Shown piece by piece: positions 35,826 through 48,597 of a DNA stretch of 64,000 nucleotides (positions are counted from its first letter, which is position 1; each line of letters starts with the position of its first letter). The translations under genes and the position numbers were made by a program. This stretch comes from Turritopsis dohrnii (lineage: Eukaryota; Cnidaria; Hydrozoa; Anthoathecata; Oceaniidae), in contig BQMF02000815.1 in assembly GCA_027922465.2 (NCBI GenBank), positions 28,911-92,910 on the forward strand, given 5' to 3'. Under the pieces are notes generated by a model. The model was not told the DNA's origin and made no database searches. It was given only the letters and a program-made list of their open reading frames with translations.

Positions 35826-37163
35826 GCTAATTGAAATTGAAAAATTGACTGCTTTTAGATTGAAAGATTGACTACAGAAAAATGAACTTTATACACAAAA
35901 ATAACTAAAGGACATTAAAAATAAAATTTAACTTCAGAACGAAAATAAGGTCCAGTTTCAAAACTATATATAATTCAATGTCACACCAATAGTTCCCTAT
36001 ATAAAAAAGTTTCATTAAATGTTCATGGCTCTGTTTCTTGGTGATACAATCATCACATTTTGACTTTGAATAGCAGTCTTTAGCATCACAAACTTTGACT
36101 TAACGCGTTGAACTGGAATAAACGATGCTGGGCCCATGTTTTCAAATAAGTCTGATCTCCAAACTTCTACTGGTTTTCCATATTTATATCTTATTGTATC
36201 ATTCATGGGTAAAAACCATTCAACAAATGCCAATATGTGAGAATGTGGTACTTCATCAATGTAAATAATGTGTGACACAAAAAAAAGGATTCTACCAGGC
36301 CGAGCGAAAGAGTACATACTATCATATGATTGAATGATTCCATTATTCCCACACCAAAATGCAGTTATGTAGGAGGAACGAGTGGTTCGAGAGCCGACAG
36401 AACCAAATAACTCTTTGTAAATATGTAAAATTTTGATTTTCCAGCAGGAAGAGTAGATCGCATAGCGGTTTTCCTTAAGTTGGGGATACACTGCTTTGTA
36501 AAAATTAGTTAAACTATGATATTCCATATTAGACAAGGTGTATCTCTTTTTATTACCAGATATTGTTAAAGCAGGACCTTCATTAAGTTTCCAATCAACC
36601 AGGGTGTTAGCCAGCGTAAATAGATGCCGGTAAACGGCCTTTTCCCAATCGAGTTAAGCTCACATTGTCCCAATTCGGTATTTATAAAAGTTTCTATCAC
36701 AACTAAAAATATTGATAAAAATATTTTGTTTTGAATAAGAACGAAATCTTATCCTGTCATTTACTTAACAACGATCACTTTTTTGTTTAACTGTTTATTT
36801 TGTGTTCTTCTATGCCTGTCTCGCCTCCTTTTCAATTTGATTGTTTATGAAGACGTCTTTAGCAGCAATAGATTCTAGATGCGCGTCTTCTTTTTCTTAA
36901 CTAAATGAATGAACGATGTCGCAATGTACTGCTTGCGTCATATCTATTGATTTGTTAATAAACCATTGTGTGTAAGACTGGTTCCACGCTAGCAGCGAGT
37001 ATATCAGCTGTTGAAGAAACAAAATGACTTTTAGTTCTCAGAATAGAATACTTTGAAATTTACAAGTCTTATTTCATTTGTTCTGCCTCACCTGTTGTCT
37101 CGTTAAGCTATTAAAACGAAAAAACACCAACATGCAACAAAATTGATAATTTTAAACAACAAA

Positions 37164-39787
37164 ATGTCGCATAACTCTAAGTATTACACAAAATCATTAA
37201 AAACTAACTCTGTTAAATCAAAAAATATCACTGATTGTTTTAAACAAGCTGGAACAAAACGTAGGATTGACAATGAAGAAAGTTCGAGTCCCGCGGAGAG
37301 TTCTTCAGGCCAGTCATGCTTGGTAATCCCGGACGAGAATAATGTTGAACTAACGGAAAAAGAAAACGTTTTTGAGGTACATAAAACATATTTATTTTCG
37401 TGTTAACATTTTTGGTAGCGATATTTGCATCATTGTACAATACTTGATTTTTTGTGTTAATGATCTAAATTTAAGTCCTCCTCCTTTGGTCTTTTATTTC
37501 TGTATTTAAACGAGAGGTAGAGAATGCAAACTGCAGCAGCAATCTACTGTAAGAGTGGCATTTGTTTAGGTAAATGAAGCACCTAGACAGCCTGATAAGG
37601 TTGTTTCAAATGCAGACCCAGATCTACGACGCAAAAACTTGATGGAGAGGGAGAGATCGCATCCGGAGTTTTATTTCTCTACTGTCGATGACGGGTGGTT
37701 CTGTAGAATATGTTCAACATTTTCACCTCCTGCTACTGTCAACACTCCTTTTATCAACAAAGCTGGTACTTTAGGGGACCACCCAACACGAAACGCTAAC
37801 AGGCATTTGCAGTCCAAGCGTCACCAGGATGCAACAGCAAATAAAATAGCCTACGACAACCTAAGTAAGCGTAGGACAGATGTCTGGAGGCTCCTACAAG
37901 ATGCAGCCCTGTCTCAAGAAGTTAATGCGTTATCAACAAATCGCTTTGTGATTAAAAGCTTTTTCAGAATCACTCATCTTTTGATAATGAAGAACTGGGC
38001 ACACACACATAATTTTAAATCTGTGGTTGACCTTGTTGCCGCTTGTGGCGGAGAACAAATAAAAAAACACCTCCTTCACGCTCCGAAAAATGCTAACTAT
38101 ATGTCGCCTGAATATACTGGCAACTATATAGATATCATGGACACTTATACCAAGGTTCCACTTCTTGCCTCATTGCGATCCTCTGGTCCATTCACCTTTT
38201 TTAGCGACGAAACACAAGATATAACGTCGATGGAGCAAATGGCAATTTATGCTACATTTAAACATCAAGGCAAAATAAAAGAACATTATGTTGGTATCAT
38301 TCCCATCAGCAAATTAGTTGGTACTGAGTTAAGTGCTCCCAACATCATGAAAGCTGTGATTAAGTTCTTTAGTGACATTGATATCCCTTTATCTCAAGCG
38401 CGATTCTCATGCATGGATACAACAAACGTGAATTCAGGCGAACGTGGTGGACTGAAACGTTATCTTAAACACCATGTTCCTATGGCCTTGTGGGTGGGGT
38501 GTGGCAACCACAAGTTGGCTTTGTGTTTTAAGCATCTTTTGGGTGAATTCCCATGTGTTTTCGAGTTAGACGCATCTTTGTTAGCCTTATGGAAGTTTTT
38601 CCATTACCGCCCTCTAGCTGTAAACTTCTTGCAGGAAATTGCCAATGCATACAGTGAAAACCAAGTCCTCCCTGTATGCCCAAGTACCACTCGGTGTACT
38701 GCACATGCTAGGGCATGTAAAGCGTTGTACGAGGGGTACAAACAACAGCTTGGCGCACTATCTGTGTGTGTTAACGAAAGACGTGAGCCAGAAGCCATGG
38801 GCATTTTTTCTGCCATTACTTCAAATCAATTCATTGCAACCCTGTTGATGCTTCTTGATATTTTCGATGCCATAGCACCATTGAATTTAGTTCTTCAAAC
38901 TGGAAACGAGCATCTTTGTTTGGCAGATGTGCAAACCTATGTCCAAATGACAGTATCGTCTTTGAAGAAGCTAAACAAGGGTGAAGGGAAATGGTTTACC
39001 AAGTCAAATTTCGACGAAATGGTTCAAAAAGCTAACGAGCAAACAGAAAATCTGCCCCTAACTGCCCGGTTACGTTCTGGTCTGGCTTTCAACTGGCAAA
39101 AATTCTCCGTATGTGTTTTTCAAAGATTTGTAGAAAAGTTTATCGGAGAAATCTGCGCAGCTTTCGAACAACTGGAGTTCTGGATGGCGTTCGAAATCTT
39201 TGATCCGCGAAAGTTGCCTGAAAACAAAGAAGACATCAATGTTTACGGCTCTGAAGAATTAAGAGAACTAGGAACCATCTAATGGTTTCGAAAAGTTTGA
39301 CGAGTTTAACGGAAAAGTAAATTCGCAAGCTGCGGATATTGATCTTGGAGCATTGGAAGCGGAGTGGGTTTTATTCAAACAATTAATGTTCGAAAAGCGT
39401 CACTCCTATCGTATCTGTATTGATAAAGCAATCAACAAAGCTGACGCAAACGTCCGAGCTGAAATCCTGGAGCGAAGAGAAAAATACACACCGCGTGATC
39501 TTTGGAATGATTTAAGCCACGACCAAGTTGTAAAGGAGATCTATCCAAACTGCATGTATCTGTTGCACTTGCTTATGATTTTCCCGATCAGCATTGCTTG
39601 CGTAGAACGTTTATTTTCACGAATGAAAATAGTAAAAACAAGATTACGCAACCAAATGAAACAAACAACTCTGGACTCTTTGCTACGAATCGCAACAGAA
39701 ACATCCGATGGTTTTACTGATGAGCAGTATGAATTTTTTGTAGATGAACTTAAAAGACTGAATCCCAATATGAGACTAAAGATATAA
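37164..39787 (+). pseudogene. hAT5 transposase
   Basis: Exon 1 (ATG 37164, MSHNSKYYTKS) ends at 37376. A 193-bp intron (GTACAT...TTTAG) precedes exon 2 at 37570, giving ENVFE-VNEAPRQPD in frame. Exon 2 has a TTF-type zinc finger (WFCRICSTF...NRHLQSKRH), then the RNase H-like core with FFSDETQDIT (first Asp), FSCMDTTNVNSG (second Asp) and the hAT insertion region. A frameshift near 39270-39290 ends the first frame. The C-terminal part (39353-39787) contains the hAT dimerisation block with FPISIACVERLFSRMK and ends RMKI-type at TAA 39785-39787. It would be inactive because of the frameshift, unless that is a sequencing error. Confidence 0.85.
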
Positions 39788-40154
39788 ACGCATTCCCAGA
39801 TCATATTTGCTTACCTTATTGTTATTTTTTTATGTTTGAAGTTAGACTGCCAAAACTTGTATTATTGTTTCCGTTTCCTTTTCTCACCTCCGATACATAC
39901 AACTGCGCTTCTCTGGAGATTGTTTACAACTGTCGGCGCCAGTAAAAAGTAACTCAAATATATACGAATCCTGGTCGTTAGGTCGCGTGGCGTATATTGT
40001 TTCGTAGTAAATTACTACACTTCCGAAAATATAAAATCATGTAGTTTATTTGGCACACAGTATTTACAGGCAAATGTGAGAGGAAAGTTTTCTCATAAGT
40101 TGTTTTTTTCGTTGCTTTTTAGACAAAAAATAAAGAAAATAATGAAAATTTTCA

Positions 40155-40260
40155 GGGGCTTCGCCCCAGACCCCATTGGGGGCCTTCACAGCAGGCCCCC
40201 AAACCCCCCTGCTCTTTTTTAAGAAATTCCCAATTGGGGCCTTACGGCCCCAATTTAGAA
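40155..40260. repeat. GC-rich palindromes near hAT5 right end
   Basis: 'ggggcttcgcccc', 'gggggcc...ggccccc' and 'ggggccttacggcccc' form consecutive perfect or near-perfect hairpins in otherwise A+T-rich DNA. Similar GC hairpins occur subterminally in other invertebrate hAT elements and may be structural or termination signals (inference). Confidence 0.75.
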
Positions 40261-42852
40261 TTTCTGGCTAACACCCTGTCAACTTTAGCATAATCAGTAA
40301 ATCTTGAGGATAATTTCAAAAAGGACATATAATCTGTGCAGATAGTTTCATTGAAAGATCCACGATCTACAACAGCAGAACATGTAGAAAGAAGAATAGG
40401 TTCAAATACCTCCTTTCCCTGAATGGGAAAGTTCTTCATAATAACAACACTTTCTCTACAAAAACGATTCATAAACTGCATCTCTATATTTTTTTTATTG
40501 CTAGGCATACTAGCCAATAATCCATTGTACCTTTCAAAGGAGAACAGCCAAAAAGAGTATATTGGACCATAATCATAGAGACATTGCGCAAGATGTCCAT
40601 GTAAATGAATGTTAGGTGTCACAGATTCATTCCCATATAATCTTTGATAGCTGTTGCAAAATTGCATTAAGAAATTGTCACAAATTATTATGTCTTGAAC
40701 TGTAATTATACGGTTGCACATATATGAGCATGCAATATCAAATTTTCTAAGGCATTCCAGATCATCTTTTGGAAGAATATCGTGCAAACAGAATATTGCA
40801 AACAACAGAAAAAAGTTTTTATATTCATCTGCAGTAAAGCCATCAAAATCAAAATTATCAATGATTCCTGGCAGCTTTCCAACGTCCGCAGGAACTTCTG
40901 TTGAGTCAACAACTTCTTGAATCTGTTTCAGTGTTCTTTTATTAAGATATCCTTTTTCTTTCCATATCTTTATCAATCTCTTTGCAGTACCTAAAATGAA
41001 ATATAAGGACCAATTTTAGGAGATATTCATTCATGAAGCTTTATAGCTTGAGAAGTTTCAATAACATAATCATACCCAAAAACAAATTGTGCATAGGGTC
41101 GATGACAGCCATTCTAATCGCATCATAGTATGGCAACTTTATGAGCACAGAATATCGAGTTCCAAACTTGGATTCTAATGCTTCCTTTTCAGTTTTAGTT
41201 TTGCATTGCTGGATTTGCAACATTTCACTTCTGTGAGTTTCATTTGTTCTCATAACCCACAGACTTCTGTCAAATCCACTGTAGTCCCTGGCTCCAATGG
41301 GTCCCGGAAACTGTTTCTTACATCTGGAACATCGAAGAACAGCTGAATGCCCTGTAATGTAAAAGTTATCAAGACAATTCGATAGATATTTCCTTGTATG
41401 AAACATGAATTACAATACTGCCTGTGATTAATAAATCATTTTTGAGGCCAACCGTATACACATAATATTAGAAAACGCATTAAGACTAAAATGCAAGACC
41501 ATCATACCTAGAAATCCACATAGTTTCCGACATGCTGGAATATCACATCCCACAAGAAGTAATGCCAATCGAATTATAACAGGATTCTGAGGGTAATCAG
41601 GAACAGTGTATAAGAAACCTGTCTCCCATGCAGTTTTTAGCTCTTCTACTAATGGTTCCAAGAAGGTGTTTGTTTTAGGCTCTGTCTTCATATTCGGAAT
41701 TATACCAATCAGTAGAAGATTTTCTCTTCGAAAACGTTCATTTCTCGGCAAATTTGTTACAACAGCATATATTGCCCCAATGGAAATGTTTTTAAAGTGT
41801 TTGTAGGGACAAAACCAATCCAGATTTAACATCAAACCATAATTATTCTTTTCCCTGAAGAAGCCATTATCAATAAACTCTTTCCATTCTCTACCATCAT
41901 ATATGTCGCTCAGTATTCCTTCCTGCACTTTTCGTTTGCGCCACAACTCACATTGCTCCATAAACCCTTTCTTTGAGATCAATAGCTCAAGACTATTTTT
42001 GATGGGCAAATAGCAATATGTCTTTAAGGGATATAAAACAGTTTTACCAGATGCTGTATGATACTTCATCATAAGAATTTGTCCACATTTCTTGCGATGA
42101 TGTACTTGAGGATGATCTGGATACAACACATTTAAGCAATGTTTAGAACATGGAATACCCTGTATGTTTTCCACACATTGTTCAAATTTGTAGAGTTTGT
42201 AACAACTTATACAAACGACATACTTGGTATATTGCAGTGAGTTATAGCTTATTTCTTTCTGAAATAAGTACAGAGATGCAGGCATAATTGCAGCTAAGTG
42301 ACTCATCCCACCAACACCAAATCTACTTGCAAGCACATTGAAAAAAGCCTTTAAAAATTTGATGAGATACTCCAAAGCACTATCGGTTATAGAAAAGGTG
42401 TACTGCCACAAGGCTAAAAACAGACATAACCATGTAATGAGTACAGCAGATGGAGTGACATTTCTGAGTATTTCTGTACGAGGAGGATTCACTTCAACCT
42501 CGAAATCTGTTAACAGATTTTCTAACAGATCATCCTCAATGAGTTCTTCAAGCAGGGTAGTTCGTTCACTATCATCAATTTCTTCATTCAATTCATATGT
42601 ACTGCTTTCTTCCATATTTCTGTCCATGAATTCCTCTTCACCTAGGGTACTTTCACATATGTCAAACTCATCATCACTATCGAGAAATGACAAATCCACT
42701 GAAGTGTTTGTGAACCGCTTCTTTAAACATTGCTCTTGGTGACGCCTTAGATAATGGTATTCAAATCTTTGCTTGCAATTCACACAACTGCGTCTTTTTG
42801 AAATTTTAGTCCTGAAATATAGATTAAATGAAATCATATTACTAAACTCCAT

Positions 42853-43334
42853 AAAATAAATCCAGAAAAATTGTTAAGGTGTCACCGGAAAAATAAATCT
42901 TCACAAAACTGAGGATAACAAATTAACTTTAACCACAACTATTGCCCAGCCCCCTGAATCGTCAAAATTATGCAACACACATTTTTTCGGTCACTTAATT
43001 TTAAATTTCGTTGAACCCAAATATTTTGGGTTTAACTGTTTCAAAGAAATTTTAGCATGTTTAGTTTTCCTTAACTTTAAGTATTTTATTATGAAAAACA
43101 GAGAACTTGCTACATTACATTGAACATCATTGTATCATGAAAACAATGTAGTTGTTGAATGTTTTTTCTTTCAGATTTTGTAAATCATGCACTCCAGCGT
43201 AGAGCAAATTACATTGGTTTCTTTTTTCGTAACATTAAAAAAACCTGTTTTTTTAAACGTGCGTTAAATGAATGGGAAAGAAAAGAAGTTGTGATCTAAG
43301 GTTAAAAGTTAAGATTTGACGTAATGCACTATAA
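42853..43334. other. EnSpm interior upstream of transposase
   Basis: No gene recognised. It may contain the unrecognised first exon and promoter of the EnSpm transposase. Confidence 0.5.
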
Positions 43335-43964
43335 AGGCTGGTTTCCACACAGCAAAATTTTGCACTATAGCACAAAAAGCTTCTGAGGTTCATGCGCACT
43401 AAACAAAAATTACAGAGAGAGATATTTTTAAGCTAGGAGCTTTTTCAAAAGTTGAATTCATTCAACTTTTTCTTCGCGATTTTTGTCGCCACAGAAAATG
43501 AGCCAATCAGTTTTGGGAATCAGATAATAATTACATCATCCCCACGCTGTGTATTTTTAAAAATACTCAAGATGGCTGTCAATGAAGACAGATTTTCTTC
43601 TCTGTTGAGATTCTATAACCAAAAAAAGGCTGCCAATCAGGTAGAAACTTTATCATGATCAAATAACATCAAATCTTTCACTAGAACATCCTTTTGATTT
43701 TCTTTCTAAAAACAATTTTCTAATCAACATTCCTTTTCTTTTGATTACAAGTTTTTCTTGTTGTCTACGGCGACGCTATAACATAATTTAAACTGCTAAT
43801 TTCAAATTTTTCAGCAAAAAAAACTTCTATAAATATTCGTCATATTTTGACTCGTATTTCACATGTGCTCTATGCTGCAAATGGAAATGAGTTCCGCTCG
43901 TGCGCAAAAATCTCTGGACCTTTTTGAGTTATAGCGCAAACTGTTGCTGTATGGAAACCAGCCT
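43335..43964. mobile_element. 630-bp Harbinger-type MITE
   Basis: TIRs AGGCTGGTTTCC and its reverse complement are flanked by TAA (43332-43334 and 43965-43967). A plus-strand frame reading MAVNEDRFSSLLRFYNQKK, followed by a donor-like GTAGAAAC (43571-43646), looks like the first exon of a Harbinger-associated gene. The element is therefore likely an internally deleted autonomous copy. Confidence 0.8.
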
Positions 43965-44085
43965 TAACACCTGTGTCACTTATGTTTGTTCGAATTACAT
44001 TCATGCAAAACTATAAGTTCAAATATTTCAAAATCAAAATTTCTGGTGAAAGAAAAGATAAAAGATTTCTATTTCTATATTATTT

Positions 44086-44933
44086 CAGGGTTGCCACTCT
44101 TTTCTTAAAAGGAAATTCCAGGAGATTCCAGGAGAATTCTGCTAATATTTCCAGGAGAAATCCCCCTTTAAGGTAGACACAGTATCAATAGTTTTAATAT
44201 GTTAAAGCAAATGCAAACATGGATGAGGACAGGGCAAAATAAAAACATCGTTTTCCTACGAACAAAATCATAAAAAAGGTTTTACAATGGTTGGAATGTA
44301 TAGTATATTGTAGTCCAAGAGAGTCCTAAAATCAATATTAACAAGTTTTTAAGTGGTTCTTTTTAAAATGTCAATGTCCTTAACGTAAACAACTCAGCAT
44401 GGCAGTTTAAAACAATGCATACAATTTATTGCAGGACTTTTTCTTTCAACGATTGTTCGTCTTTAATCAAATCATTTAACTCATCTCGTTTTTTCTTCAC
44501 AAGATCTTTTAGTGAATTAGACATGTGCAAAAGAGAAAAGTCTTTCTCTGACTCAGCTTGGAGTGCAAGCTGGTCAGAACGTTTGACATCTTTAAAACGC
44601 TCGTCTGACAACCATCAGTCGGTAAAAGAGACATTATATTTTTTTTTAGACATTTTTCAGACACTTAAAACAGTAATAGTCAATACACAGATACAGTAAA
44701 AAAACATGCATAAGTAAGCCTTTAATGTCAGATAATTTCCAAACTTAAGTTTGGAATAAAAAATATATATAATATACACAAATTCACTGTGAGAAATTGA
44801 GCAAACCGAATTTCCAGGAGATTTCCAGGAGAAATGCAGATATTTCCAAAAAATCTAGGAGTTTCAAGGAGTTTCCAGGAGCATTAAAAAAATCCAAGAG
44901 ATTCCAGGAGTTTCCAGGAGAGTGGCTACCCTG
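44086..44933. mobile_element. Non-autonomous hAT5-type element
   Basis: TIRs CAGGGTTGCCACTCT (left) and CAGGGTAGCCACTCT (right, inverted) are flanked by TATTT (44081-44085, 44934-44938). Subterminal arrays of 'tttccaggaga' lie at both ends. A small minus-strand frame at 44611-44426 reads as a charged helix (DLVKKKRDELNDLIKDE) and may be a relic of a hAT-associated protein. No transposase. Confidence 0.85.
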
Positions 44934-44938
44934 TATTT

Positions 44939-47040
44939 CAAACCTGTTAAAAAGATATTCCATGATAAAACTAGTTGTAAAGACTACAAGTTCTGACATG
45001 TATATTCACCATATTCACAGATGTTTATTTCGAAAAGGCGCCATATTTAAATCCAGTAATTTTTGGGTGGTTTGGAAACAAATAAATAAAATCTGTTATA
45101 TGTTTGTCTTAACCATTACAATATATTTTACGCCAATCTAGAGCTAATTAAAGTCTCTAAAATTTTCTCTGAACCACTATAGGGCGGGGCCCAGAGGACC
45201 CTAGACCCTGAGCTTCATTGATGCTCTCAAGGCTTGTATGTCTGACCAATTCCTTTATTTACATCACTGCTGTTTACAATTTCACTTTTCTTCTTCTACG
45301 AGTTACTTCTCTTTACAAGATCACTTTAGGGTCAGAATTTTTATGATATTTCACAGACATTTTCTCAAATGAAATTGTTGAATAAAGCTTTAATGATATG
45401 ATGGTCTGACTGTTAATAAAAAATCAGTGAAAATAATACTGATAAAACAATCAATAAAACATCAGAATCTGTAATAACCAATTACTCAATTTTAAATAAA
45501 GCAATTCTGAAGGTCACAGAAAAGTTATTATTTCATGATTTTGTAATACATTATAGTTTTTTATGCATTATTATTTGCATAATTAAAGATTCCAAAAAAG
45601 GTGGCTTTTAGAGTGAAAAGTTTCTTGAAAAGTCAAGCAGATGATTCTCTCCCAATCTTTATTGCTCCAAGATACTCCAATAATCAACGACTTTTAGAGA
45701 ATAAACACCTAGGCTGTCTTCTCATCCATATTTATCCATTCAAAAATCATGTTTCTTTTGTTTTTTACAATTATTTCTATATCTATTGTTGCCATTTTTT
45801 ACTAATACAATCCAATTATATGTTTCGATTGAACACCTCATATGACGGTTGGCTATCTACGTAGGGGTTTGTTTGCTGTCTCTATAAAACCCGGAAAATG
45901 GGCAGCATGATTTCTATCATGATCTAAAAATTTAAAATGTTTGGTATGAAAAGGTGAAACCAAAACCCAGTATCTTCACATGCTGAGAGAGAACCAACTG
46001 CCAATAAGTAGAAACTACCCATGATACATCAATAATGTGGGAAAATGATGTTACAGCAATAAAAAAAATAGAAAGTTTTTTAAGCAAAAAACCACTGTGG
46101 TGAAGTGAAAACCACTTCAAACAAGTTGGTTTCTAACTGTTTTTAATTTTTTATATTTGTTTTTAATTCTTGATAACTTATAGATAGAACTCGAATCTAC
46201 TCTGATTATTCAGATTGATTTATCTGAAGAATTGATCATTTTTTCACTCTCACAAATATTTGTCTCAAGTGTGTCCCCCTCCCCCCCCCCCCCCCCCCCC
46301 CCCAAATATAGGCTAATGGTGTGGCTCATGACGATATGTGGAAAGAACCAAAGCTTTAAACATAAACATTTAGATACACAAGTGTTTTTAATTGGCGATG
46401 AGTGGCGTAGTATATATTTCCACACGGACAGGCCTATCATCATCAACAAACATTATAACCAGCATGGATGATGTTGATGATATGATGAGGAGAGAAGAGA
46501 GAGAGAAGAGATAATGATTTTAATTTTAAGCTTCTGACGCTGTACGATGGGAATATCTTGGAGTACATACAAAATTTACAGTCAGAAGTATGTTGGGTTT
46601 TTTTCAGGTTATTTAGGCTTACAAGAGAGAAAAGTTAAACGAAAGATAACTCACATGGATCCTTTGCGTGCCGCCATCTTGCTTGATAATCATAAAGATC
46701 ACAACGGCGGAGCGTTTATAACATAAACCAGGGGGTTACAAAAAATATAATATAAAACCCTTCATTACAGTTTTCTTCTGATAAGCTATTAAAAATTGTA
46801 TTAAATAATTAGATACAATTTATCTATTATAAAAACTTTAATTATCAAGCATTGACAATCAGTGTAAAGCCAGGAGGAAGTAAGAACACTCATTTTCTTT
46901 TACATACCCCCCATGCATGTGAAAAAAAAATTGCAAAAATGGCGCGTTTTCTGAACTAAAAGCATGGTTAACGAATTCAAGCATGGTAAAAAAATCCAGT
47001 GTAACTGAGGGTTGAAGACTTGCAACATTCTCTTCGTAAT
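44939..47040. other. EnSpm interior, no gene recognised
   Basis: Contains a poly-C tract (46281-46303) and a small GC-rich patch near 45181-45215. Frames at 45601-45864 and 46210-46471 are low complexity or overlap simple sequence. It lies between the divergent transposase and second gene, so both promoters may be here. Confidence 0.5.
46281..46303 (+). repeat. Poly-C run
   Basis: Twenty-three consecutive C after a CCCCCT; exact length could be affected by sequencing. Confidence 0.85.
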
Positions 47041-48597
47041 ATGGACAGTGGCTGATTTAAAAACGTGGCAAATTTTCTTGGCAACGATGAAGAAGATGGA
47101 TTTATTGATGACCGACACAACACATCAACATCATCTGGAGTTAGTGGTGTGAGTAGGTTGTCCCCTACTACTGTTACTCCTCCAAGCGTGGTACCAACAC
47201 CTTGTCCTCGACCTCGAGCTGGCAGTAGTTGTTCTCTGCCAGCCAATCTTGAAAATCGACTTTTTTTTCATGACAGTGGAAGTGAAGAAGATACCTGCCA
47301 GCATCCTGAAGTTAGTGAAGAAGGTAAAAGGCCAATGCAATGGTTTTGTCCTTGCCCTATACTATATATATCAAAATGTAATAATTCTTAAACTTTATAT
47401 AACCTTCTTTAAAGTTTCACCTGCACTCACAAAGAAAGATGTGGATGTATTGCACAGGAAGTATGATGAAATTTTGGAAAACCAGAAATTGCTGTTTCAA
47501 AAGTTTGATGATATGGAGAAGAAAAAAAGAACAAAAGTTAATGTCTCTTTACACACTAGGGTAAATTAATTGATTATCTTATTTATCTTATTTGTTTGTC
47601 TGTTAGTTTGGGAAGCAGGTAAATGTTGGATTAATTGGGGAAAATAGCAGTTGACTAATCCATATATATAATTTTCAAGTGTTGCTCATTTTGTAATCGT
47701 ATCTCATAGAATTTGCGTAACACTGCTTACAGGGAAGGCGAAAAAAGTGGTTTAGCTTGGAACTTTGATCTGTCGAGGTATGCATGTTTGTGTTGGGTTT
47801 TTTTGTCCAGTTCTGTGAAAAATGTGATATTGAATGTTTCTTTGTAATTCTTTCTTATTCAGAGTTCATGCAGTATTATATTTAATTATGAAATTTATTA
47901 TAGTCCATTTAAAGATGATAATAAAAAGATGTCTGATTTCGTTCGAAATCAAATTCGTGGTTTTGATAGTAATATTGGTGATGATGAAATTTCAGGTATG
48001 AATATTGTGTACTTTCAAATTTGATACTTAATTTTAAGTTACTTTCATTGCAGTTTTTTAACCAATGTTATTTTTTCCTTAGCTTCTATACAAATGTATT
48101 GGACATCAAAAAAGACTATGAAAAAAAAGGAATCTGACAAAGAAAGCTTCAAGGCTAGTGCAGCTAACACACAGAGAAAGATAAATGTAAGAATAATAGT
48201 TTTATATAATAAACATCTTAACAATATACCAGTATACAATATTTCATTTTACATTTAGAAATGCAAAAAGAGAACAAAAATGCTGCAATTGATGGAGGTT
48301 AGTGAACGGAAGAGAGCGAAATTGATGAAAGTCATGGCGAAAGATTACATGTCGTCAGAAGATGAAGATGAAACAGATGATGGGTGTAGAATTTTCGTCA
48401 TAAGACCACTACCATGGCGATCAGAATGTTTAAATTCTGTATTTAAACTACTCGATGATCAACATAAAGGAAATCAAAATAAAAAGAGCCAACACCAAAC
48501 TGCAAAACGAATTGTGGGATTGCCATCATGCAGGCCAGCTCCATTGAATGCTCCTGTATTTGCAGTTGGTGGAGATGTTTTAAGCGATACAATATGA
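47041..48597 (+). CDS. EnSpm second gene (six exons, function unknown)
   Basis: Exons 47041-47323, 47415-47560, 47710-47777, 47904-47995, 48083-48186 and 48259-48597 join in phase with GT...AG introns of 72-149 bp. The likely start ATG 47041 is followed by an in-frame TGA at 47053-47055, the only defect seen; a start in an unseen upstream exon is possible. The protein has a Ser/Thr/Pro-rich N terminus, a coiled coil (DVDVLHRKYDEILENQ) and a basic middle. A conserved C-terminal block has KDYMSSEDEDE, VIRPLPWRSE and KRIVGLPSCRPAP, a motif set I associate with multicopy cnidarian transposon proteins. By analogy with the second (TNPA-like) CACTA gene it may bind the subterminal repeats; this is inference. 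Confidence 0.65.

Larger units (their letters stand above)
36600..40278 (+). mobile_element. hAT transposon with 5-bp target duplication (hAT5 type)
   Basis: TIRs CAGGGTGTTAGCCAG and its reverse complement end at 36600 and 40278. TCAAC is duplicated at 36595-36599 and 40279-40283. Excising the element and one TCAAC restores the EnSpm transposase frame (AKVD-WKLNEG), which proves the boundaries and the 5-bp duplication. It encodes a hAT transposase and has a GC-rich palindromic stretch near its right end. Confidence 0.93.
36015..42811 (-). pseudogene. EnSpm/CACTA transposase, last exon split by hAT5
   Basis: Exons are 42811-41518, 41351-41076 and 40990-40279, continued at 36594-36015 beyond the hAT5 (36600-40278). 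Splice sites join in phase (CGFLG to HSAVLRC; NLFLG to TAKRLI). An N-terminal CxxC...H...C zinc motif and an acidic stretch precede the core. The core has TYCYLPIKNSLELL, YGLMLNLDWFCPYK (first Asp), GIIPNMKTEP, RCSRCKKQF and IDPMHNLFLGM (second Asp). HLHGHLAQCLYDYGP and FSFERYNG (likely third acidic residue) follow, then the C-terminal GPASFIPVQR block. The first coding exon was not identified. Apart from the hAT insertion I see no stop in the known exons, so it was probably functional until then. Confidence 0.85.

Noticed and set aside
45601..45864. 87-codon plus-strand frame in the EnSpm
   Set aside because: Hydrophobic, phenylalanine/tyrosine-rich translation of A+T-rich DNA with no splice or family support.
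46210..46471. Frames across the poly-C run
   Set aside because: Poly-Gly/poly-Pro from simple sequence on both strands.
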